Positions 54,328 through 64,000 of a DNA stretch of 64,000 nucleotides are shown here, in pieces (position 1 is the first letter of the stretch; each line of letters opens with the position of its first letter). The position numbers and the translations under genes are program-made. Source of the stretch: Portunus trituberculatus (Eukaryota > Arthropoda > Malacostraca > Decapoda > Portunidae); NCBI RefSeq assembly GCF_017591435.1, contig NC_059304.1:32401443-32465442 (forward strand), in the 5' to 3' direction. The notes beneath the pieces were generated by a model. It saw only the letters and a list, made by a program, of their open reading frames with translations, was not told the DNA's origin and did no database searches.

Positions 54328-54600
54328 CGAGTGTTGGCTCTAAACGACACGACACTAACACACTCGTGAACACAGACACTAAACACTGGCACAGAACACA
54401 AAGCACTTCCCCACAGGCGCACAAAAACACGACACTAACTACCTCCCACAAGTCAAGCCAAACCAGCCACGGGAGAGAGATACAGGTTGTTTAAAAACTA
54501 CCTTGGAGAGATTTGGCAACTGTGTGCTGCCTTAGGCCTCGCGTCAGGTCAGGCCCGGGTCTCGGTCACTGCACGGGTACAAGCACTCTTTTCAAGTGAT

Positions 54601-54655
54601 TTTTAACACTATTGCAAGGCTTAGCACACCTTACACTTTTACATGGACACCAGGA
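54601..54655. other. Short unassigned stretch before gap
   Basis: CACTATTGCAAGGCTTAGCA and following bases up to the gap; not matched to other parts of the window. Confidence 0.4.
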
Positions 54656-55155
54656 NNNNNNNNNNNNNNNNNNNNNNNNNNNNNNNNNNNNNNNNNNNNN
54701 NNNNNNNNNNNNNNNNNNNNNNNNNNNNNNNNNNNNNNNNNNNNNNNNNNNNNNNNNNNNNNNNNNNNNNNNNNNNNNNNNNNNNNNNNNNNNNNNNNNN
54801 NNNNNNNNNNNNNNNNNNNNNNNNNNNNNNNNNNNNNNNNNNNNNNNNNNNNNNNNNNNNNNNNNNNNNNNNNNNNNNNNNNNNNNNNNNNNNNNNNNNN
54901 NNNNNNNNNNNNNNNNNNNNNNNNNNNNNNNNNNNNNNNNNNNNNNNNNNNNNNNNNNNNNNNNNNNNNNNNNNNNNNNNNNNNNNNNNNNNNNNNNNNN
55001 NNNNNNNNNNNNNNNNNNNNNNNNNNNNNNNNNNNNNNNNNNNNNNNNNNNNNNNNNNNNNNNNNNNNNNNNNNNNNNNNNNNNNNNNNNNNNNNNNNNN
55101 NNNNNNNNNNNNNNNNNNNNNNNNNNNNNNNNNNNNNNNNNNNNNNNNNNNNNNN
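54656..55155. other. Assembly gap, 500 N
   Basis: Fixed-size placeholder. It starts just after the LINE-F1 5' end and stops within the RT of F2 (TCCTGGCGTGGATAGG). Confidence 0.99.
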
Positions 55156-56470
55156 TCCTGGCGTGGATAGGTATAGGAGAGGTGCAGTCATCAGCATAGG
55201 CCATGACTCCTGGCAGTAGCTGGAGAAGATCATCCACGTAGATATTCCACAGGAGTGGGCCAAGAATTGAACCCTGTGGCACTGATGCCTCCACAGGCAG
55301 GGACTCAGATGTTTGCCCGTTGACAACCACCTTGAGGCTTCTGTCCTGCAGGTAATTTCCCAGAGTCGTAGCAAGCCACCCTGGATGCCTTTAGCACGAA
55401 GCTTTTCTAGTAATCCGTTGTGCCATACTTTATCAAAAGCTCCTGCTATGTCCAAAGCAACCACTATAGTGTCCTTGCCGTCGTCGAGGGCGTCCTGCCA
55501 ATGCCTGGTGAGAAGCATCATTAGGTCGGAGGTTGACCTTCCAGGTCTGAACCCAAACTGTTGGTCTGAGAGGAGGGCATTGTCCTTGAGATGGCTACAC
55601 ACCACCTCTGCCACGACCCTCTCAAACACTTTACCCACCACTGACAACAGGGATATGGGTCTGTAGTTTTTTGGGTCCGTCCTGGAGCTTTTTGTGTGCA
55701 GGAACTACTCGAGCCTCCTTCCACACTGAAGGCCAGACGTTTTCCCGTACACAAGTTGTGAACTTGGGTGAGAGGGCAGCCAGTTCCTGGGAGCATCGCT
55801 TCAGCAGGTGCGGGCTGATGTCATCAGGGCCGGTGGCTTTCTGTGTGTCCAGCCCCGCAATAATCGCTTCACCTGCTGATGCGTCACCTCCACCATGGTG
55901 ACAGTCTTCTCACATTGCTGGACCAGCTGAGGCGGTGGCTGCTGTGGATTCCCGACCTTCATTTTCCAGCAAACAAGGAAGCCAGCAACTGTGCCCTCTC
56001 CTTACTGCTGGTGGCGACAGTACCGTCCTGCTTGCTGAGGGAGGGATGGATTCTTGGTGGCCAGTTCCTTGTTTGTCCTTAACAAGAGACCACCAAGTTT
56101 TGTTTCCTACGCCAGTGCCACACAGTTTCCGGCGCAGGCTTTCCTCCCACTTTTTTAAGGCCCACTTGCTGGTTACCACCATCCTCCTGCATGCAGCCCT
56201 GTGCAGGTCCTTGTTGCGCCGAGTCGGGTTCCTCTTGTAGCGGAGCCAGGCAGCATACTTTGCCTCAGCAGCAACACGGCAACGGTAGCCAAACCATGGC
56301 TGATCCGTCGATCTGGTGGTGTATTCCCTGTGTGGGACGTGGCGTCTCTGGAGGGCGAGAAGGTGAGAGGTGAGTGCAAGTGCTTCACTCTCTGCTCCTC
56401 CCTGTAGCAAAGTGGCCCATGGGGTGTGGGTCAGGTCGCGGCGCAGGAAGCCCAGTCTCTTTGTTCCACA
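55156..56470 (-). mobile_element. LINE-F copy F2, fragment
   Basis: Minus-strand LINE-F covering the RT and the linker upstream of it. The left end is in the gap. On the right, LINE-F sequence is progressively replaced by CT runs (CCACAGCCTCTCTCTCTGAG against CCACAGCCAGATGG in F1). Confidence 0.9.
55199..56410 (-). pseudogene. LINE-F2 ORF2 linker and reverse transcriptase fragment
   Basis: 56410-55910 (166 codons) has the linker with DQPWFGYRCRVAAEAKYAAW, ACRRMVVTSKWALKKW and NKTWWSLVKDKQG. KATGPDDIS coding lies around 55830. 55647 downwards has VVGKVFERVVAEVV, QFGFRPGRSTSDL and VALDIAGAFDKVWH, and 55330-55170 has [20 protein letters not shown] and AYADD. Indels near 55890 and 55360. Confidence 0.88.
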
Positions 56471-57404
<934 letters not shown>

Positions 57405-58203
57405 TCTCTGACGATTTCCATTGACGACCACATGAAGAGTCCTCCCACGTAGGTAGTCGTCAAGCAGTAGCAGTAGGTCTCCTGGATACCCTTGGCACGG
57501 AGCTTTTCAGTCCTCCCGCGTGCCAGACCCTATCAAAGGCTCCAGCTATATCCAGGGCTACCACAAGCTGTCCAGGCCCTCTCCAGGGCGTTTGCCAGTC
57601 TTTGGTGAGGAGCAGGAGTAGGTCGGAGGTGGACCGGCCTGGCCTGAAGCCAAACTGTCTCTCTGAGAGGAGATGGTTTCACTCAGATGTTGACAGATGG
57701 CTCCAGCCACTATCCGCTCCAGCACCTTGCCCACCACAGAGCAGGAGATCGGCCTGTAGTTGCTGGGTACAGACCGCGAGCTCTTCTTGTGGACCGGAAC
57801 GACTCGTGCCTCTTTCCACATTGAGGGCCATTTTTTCCCTCAGGCAGGTCGTAAAGACGTTGGAGAGAGGACCTGACAGCTCCTTAGCACAGTTCTTAAG
57901 GAGGTGTGGGCTGACGTCGTCGGGCCAGTGGCTACCCACTTCCACTGCTCTCAGGAGCCTCTCAACTTGTCAGCTGTCACTGAGACCAGGGTGATGGTGC
58001 TTAGAGTCTCCAGTGGCAGGTGAGGCGCTTGTCTTTCTCTCAACCCTCATCTTGTTGCTGAAGCTTGTAGCCAGGGTGAGGCCTTGTCCCAGCTGCTTGT
58101 GGCAGTGGAACCGTCAGGCCTGAGGAGTGGAGGGATGGCGTCTTGGTGTTTAGCTCCTTGGTGCTCCTTGACTAAAGCTCCACCAGGTCTTGCCTCCTAC
58201 TCC
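57405..58203 (-). mobile_element. LINE-F3, diverged relative of LINE-F, RT fragment
   Basis: A minus-strand RT fragment flanked on both sides by (CT)n. It aligns over its length with F1, F2 and F4 RT but with many substitutions, so it is a different subfamily. Confidence 0.85.
57558..57945 (-). pseudogene. LINE-F3 reverse transcriptase fragment
   Basis: 57945-57679 has DDVSPHLLKNCAKELSGPLS. 57821-57558 has WKEARVVPVHKKSSRSVPSN, YRPISCSVVGKVLERIVAGA (equivalent to YRPISLLSVVGKVFERVVAE of the other copies) and a frameshifted equivalent of FGFRPGRST. The palm Asp region (ALDIAGAFDRVWH-like) is readable on the minus strand near 57560-57530 in another frame. Confidence 0.83.
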
Positions 58204-58329
<126 letters not shown>

Positions 58330-58585
58330 TTTTTTTATTTAAACAAAACTTAATACAAAGGAACATGTACCCAAAGGCGCACTGTCGTGTGCTACCTATT
58401 CTAAAGGGTACTACAATCTATTTCTCTACAATATTTACAAGACTTAAAAATAGATAATATACAAGATGGTCAGCATGTAAATGGAGCACTATTCGTTTCA
58501 CTTCACTAGCACTATTCACGCACTGCACTACACTGAGTGTCACGTCACAAAGAGTGTCAGAGGAGTTGGCAGTGTCTGTCTCCAC

Positions 58586-60445
58586 TTATGTGCCATCAGT
58601 TTGACACTGTGTGTTCATCTCCTGGACGTGAGGCACCGCGGCCGTGAACAAGTTCCACATCCTGGAGACGCGTCCTGCGAAGGTGCGTTGATGCTGACAC
58701 CCGTGGGATCGCGGCACCTCTACGGCGTCACCACCATTGAGCACCGTTCTCGTGCTCCGTGCGGTGACTCTTAGAGGATGACGCAGCCCTGCCAGATGTG
58801 GCACTCTTTGCACCTGTGCCTTATGGAACACTACGATCGCCGCCACGTCTCTGCGGTGTTCCAGTGAATCAAGGGGACGCTCAGGCTCTGGGTGAGGTGG
58901 TAGTGCAGCATCTACTAGCCGTATGGCGCGGCGTTGGATGCTGTCCAGTCTCCTTCTGTGTGTGGCGGCACAGGACATCCAGGAGAGAGCTGCGTATTCA
59001 AGGTGGGGCCGCACCTGTGCCTTGTACAGCAGCAGTCTCCCCTTCCTGTCGAGGAAACTGGCGATCCTTCTGAGGCGGAGATCCTGTGAGAGGCTTTCTT
59101 GGCAATGGTTTTGACATGCCTGTCAAACCTCAGCCCTCGATCCACCTCCACTCCAAGTATCTTGACGTCATCTTGGGTGGGAGCAGCAACGCCAAAGACA
59201 ACTTTCCTGCCATTGCTGCCATGGCGGCTGGGGACCGAGACAACCATTGCTTGTGTCTTCTCCGGCGCGAATGTCACTTGCCAGCGAGCACCCACTCCTT
59301 TATCACTCGTAGCTGCTGATTGATGGCCTCAGCAGCCCGCCCACTGTCCTGGCGTGGATAGGTATAGGAGAGGGTGCAGTCATCAGCATAGGCCATGACT
59401 CCTGGCAGTAGCTGGAGAAGATCATCCACGTAGATATTCCACAGGGTGGGCCAAGAATTGAACCCTGTGGCACTGATGCCTCCACAGGCAGGGACTCAGA
59501 TGTTTGCCCGTTGACAACCACCTTGAGGCTTCTGTCCTGCAGGTAATTTCCCAAGAGTCGTAGCAAGCCACCCTGGATGCCTTTAGCACGAAGCTTTTCT
59601 AGTAATCCGTTGTGCCATACTTTATCAAAAGCTCCTGCTATGTCCAAAGCAACCACTATAGTGTCCTTGCCGTCGTCGAGGGCGTCCTGCCAATGCCTGG
59701 TGAGAAGCATCATTAGGTCGGAGGTTGACCTTCAGGTCTGAACCCAAACTGTTGGTCTGAGAGGAGGGCATTGTCCTTGAGATGGCTACACACCACCTCT
59801 GCCACGACCCTCTCAAACACTTTACCCACCACTGACAACAGGGATATGGGTCTGTAGTTTTTTGGGTCCGTCCTGGAGCTTTTTGTGTGCAGGAACTACT
59901 CGAGCCTCCTTCCACACTGAAGGCCAGACGTTTTCCCGTACACAAGTTGTGAACTTGGGTGAGAGGGAACAAGGAAGCCAGCAACTGTGCCCTCTCCTTA
60001 CTGCTGGTGGCGACAGTACCGTCCTGCTTGCTGAGGGAGGATGGATTCTTGGTGGCCAGTTCCTTGTTTGTCCTCCCAAGCAGACCACCAAGTTTTGTTT
60101 CCTACGTCAGTGCAGCACACAGGAGGGCTGAGCGGTCTGCCAGCATTACTCAGTACATCATCTCCATCATTGGAGGCGTGTCTATGTCAGTAGCTGGGCC
60201 TGCATTCCTTCCTTGAAGCAGACAGCCACTCCACCTCCTGTTCGCTCCTGTCGGTCCCTCCTCACCCAGTGGGTGAAGCCCTGCATCCTGCCATACGTGG
60301 GCTCCACCTCACTGTTCAGCCATGTCTCGGTCACCACAACAACGTCTGCATTGTGTCGTTGCACACAGTTGTGGTATAAGTCTGCAAGGTTAGTCCGGAG
60401 ACCACGGACGTTGCTAGAGACGACCTTTAGTTGGCGGCGGGGCAA
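58586..60445 (-). pseudogene. LINE-F4 ORF2 (deleted endonuclease, reverse transcriptase)
   Basis: 60445-60182 is the ORF2 start: PRRQLKVVSSNVRGLRTNLA, then VVVVTETWLN with the metal-binding Glu. The rest of the endonuclease is deleted. RT: 59984-59625, 59713-59303 ([24 protein letters not shown]) and 59295-58915 (FAPEKTQAMVV, KILGVEVDRGLRFDRHV). The C-terminal region 59014-58586 (142 codons) has VRPHLEYAALSW, LDSIQRRAIRLVD and FAGRVSRMWNLF and ends at the natural stop. Mostly one-base indels. Confidence 0.87.
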
Positions 60446-60504
60446 GCTGGCTGTACCATGGTGAGGGATGGTAGTGAGCGAGGCCTGCTAGTCCGAGGTG
60501 GTGG

Positions 60505-61954
60505 TTAGGGTCCGCGGCCGACTGCTGGTACTGGTGAAGAGGTGGTCCACTGCCGCCCCTGGTTCTGATTCCAGATACCAGGCTGAGGAAGGAGTGGGCG
60601 AGGTTGTGGCAAGGACTGAAATGAAGTGAGGGGGTGGGCGGGCTGAGGCGCTGCAGGTGGGAAGGGTGTGGCTGTGTATCTTTCCACCGTAAGAAGCCGC
60701 TGTAGGAGACGCTCCTGACGTAAATCGTCAGTTCTGGCGTGGCAAGTAGCAGAAGTGTGTCCTTTCCGTGAGCAGTACTCACACACTTTTGCCTTGGCTC
60801 GCTTTTGTGTCTGCTTGGTGGCCTGGTGAGTCCTCAGTCCTTCGCTGGACACCCTCCTCGCGTCCTGCTGCACTTCCCTCTTAGATTTCTTTTTTCTCCA
60901 ATCTCCTGAAGTGGTCTGAGGAGAGGTTCGTGGGCGAACAGAGGCACCGCGATCTACTCCGTTCGCTGTGTTTATGGAGGAAGAGTCCCTGCTGCTCTGT
61001 GTGGCGGTAGACGTGGTAGTGAGTACCGAGCAGTCACTCTGTGTGGCAGAAGGGTGACAGTGGACGCTGGGGAGGTGTCACAGTCGCTCTGTGTGGCGGT
61101 GGAAGCAGTGGAGGTAGGCGGAGCGGTCGTTGTTTCCCGGGCAGGCGAAGGGAAGGTGGAAGTGGAGAAAACAGCTGCGTACCGGATCTGTTGCGGTTTA
61201 TCCGAGCTCCACCACGTCCTCCACCTCTCAGAGTCCTGACAAACCACCTCCCAGTGTTCGTCAATTGACTCTGCGTGGGCGCTGACTGCCTGAGAGCGTG
61301 TGGCTACTTGCGTCTGGCGCTGTTTTGACGCTATCAGCCTGTCTGCTACTCTGAGAGCCGCAGCAAACACGTCTCTGTGCTGTATGATCAAGCACAGTTT
61401 TGTTGAGAGGCTTCCTCAGTGAGCTTCTCAACTAGTGAAACTAGCTCTCCTCTCTCCAAGCCCTCCCACTGACTCTCCCCACTATCGTCCGGTAGTGGCG
61501 TGGGGTGTGTGTCAGTCTCCTCGCTGATGTAGATGACGGGGTCCGGGATGTTTGCTTGGAGTCGTAGCTGTTCCGTGTAGCTACACTTGAAGACTGGCGT
61601 ATCCCCAAGGCAGCTGTTGTGACAAAGGTTACGGCAGGTTTCCTCGTCACAGCTCACGTGTTGAGTCTTAAGTGTTGCTTTGCCACAAACGCAACACCAA
61701 TTCTGTGGCTGGTAGCCAGGCAAGTCTCGCCTGGCTATGGGGCGATGGGCGGGGCTAGACATTGAGGAGAGGATAAGTGATTCCTGGGGGTGTGGAGCCA
61801 GGTGTCTCTCTCTCTCTCTCTCTCTGTTGGCTCTCTCTCTCTCACGTACTCTCTCTCTCTCTCTCTCTCTCTCACAGACACTAAACACTGGCACAGAACA
61901 CAAAGCACTTCCCCTACTAAGGCGCACTACAATAACAAGACACAAGATGGTCAC
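60505..61954 (-). pseudogene. LINE-F4 ORF1 (PHD-like finger, conserved middle, CCHC knuckle)
   Basis: 61954-61388 contains RRDLPGYQPQNWCCVCGKAT, then HVSCDEETCRNLCHNSCLG and FKC. This Cys/His pattern resembles a PHD finger, as described for ORF1 proteins of CR1-group LINEs. 61391-60972 has DVFAAALRVADRLIASKQRQ and a Thr/Ser/Pro-rich linker. 60873-60505 has the zinc knuckle CEYCSRKGHTSATC (CX2CX4HX4C). Such proteins bind element RNA; that role is inferred from the family. The residues before RRDLPGYQ in the first piece are CT-derived (Arg/Glu repeats) and not original. Frameshifts lie near 61390 and 60900. Confidence 0.85.
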
Positions 61955-62092
61955 TAACTACACTCTCTTCCACAAGTCAAGCACAAACCAGTCACGTCAG
62001 AGAGTGTACAGGTTGTTCTGTCTCTACCTTGGATCAGTTTGGCAACTGTGTGTTCATCTCCTGGACGTAGGCCTCGCGTCAGGTCAGGCCTG

Positions 62093-63789
<1,697 letters not shown>

Positions 63790-64000
63790 NNNNNNNNNNN
63801 NNNNNNNNNNNNNNNNNNNNNNNNNNNNNNNNNNNNNNNNNNNNNNNNNNNNNNNNNNNNNNNNNNNNNNNNNNNNNNNNNNNNNNNNNNNNNNNNNNNN
63901 NNNNNNNNNNNNNNNNNNNNNNNNNNNNNNNNNNNNNNNNNNNNNNNNNNNNNNNNNNNNNNNNNNNNNNNNNNNNNNNNNNNNNNNNNNNNNNNNNNNN
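63790..64000. other. Assembly gap to window end
   Basis: N to the last base. It follows the long CT tract, which probably stopped the assembly. Confidence 0.99.

Larger units (their letters stand above)
50313..54600 (-). mobile_element. LINE-F copy F1
   Basis: A GC-rich non-LTR retrotransposon on the minus strand, about 4.3 kb. The 3' end starts with poly-T/ATTTAAACA-like sequence; 50313-50698 is collinear with the F4 3' end but noisy. From 50699 the sequence is clean and agrees closely with F2 and F4. Order in sense: ORF1 (54327-53061), ORF2 endonuclease (about 53010-52643), linker and RT (52219-50699), 3' UTR. Relative to F2 it lacks about 110 bp near 52165. The clade is uncertain (Jockey/CR1 group by its ORF1 finger and RT motifs). 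Confidence 0.88.

Overview
The window looks like intergenic, repeat-dense chromatin of a crustacean, most likely a decapod. That is an inference from three things: very abundant (CA)n and (CT)n microsatellites, CR1/L2-like LINEs whose 3' ends carry a TAGGTAAATAC-type motif running into (AC)n, and three tRNA-related SINEs of a kind I associate with decapod sequence. I find no intact host protein-coding gene, no rRNA and no functional tRNA. Five 500-N or end gaps break the assembly (8269-8768, 23684-24183, 40168-40667, 54656-55155, 63790-end).

Layout. 1-4864 is a 92-bp satellite and 4865-5753 an unrelated 81-bp satellite. From 5754 to 40167 the window is almost entirely non-LTR retrotransposons, for which I use my own labels LINE-A, B, C and D. 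They encode a coiled coil, an RRM-like domain, an APE endonuclease and a reverse transcriptase (RT). The LINEs sit head to tail, joined through (AC)n tracts: D (8769-12788), A0 (12831-16798), A1 (16825-20849) and B2 (20878-23683) on the minus strand, C1 (26201-31133) on the plus strand, A2 (32303-36309) and B3 (36351-38175) on minus, and C2 (38477-40167) on minus. B1 (5813-8268) is on plus. A 749-bp TTAA-flanked element interrupts C1, and a tRNA-Val-like SINE sits inside the (AC)n tract after C1.

40668-47484 is a mosaic of SINEs, minisatellites with 30-bp and 99-bp units, a trinucleotide array, a degenerate 160-bp tandem repeat, a 157-bp tandem duplication and a short TTAA MITE. The interior of that MITE resembles the 92-bp satellite monomer. 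47485-50698 has inflated homopolymers and looks like low-accuracy consensus.

50313-62094 holds copies of a second, GC-rich LINE (LINE-F: ORF1 with a PHD-like finger and a CCHC knuckle, ORF2 with APE endonuclease and RT). These copies are separated by (CT)n tracts, the last of which runs for about 1.7 kb.

How the parts relate. LINE-A to D and the SINE appear to share an insertion preference for (AC)n in one orientation, which would explain the chains. Two later duplications are visible: a direct one (about 16.8-22.7 kb and 32.3-38.2 kb, constant offset near 15.46 kb) and an inverted one (about 29.4-31.8 kb against 38.2-40.2 kb). Copies within a duplication share frameshifts and otherwise differ mainly by one-base indels, so both real duplication of dead elements and long-read assembly error must be considered.
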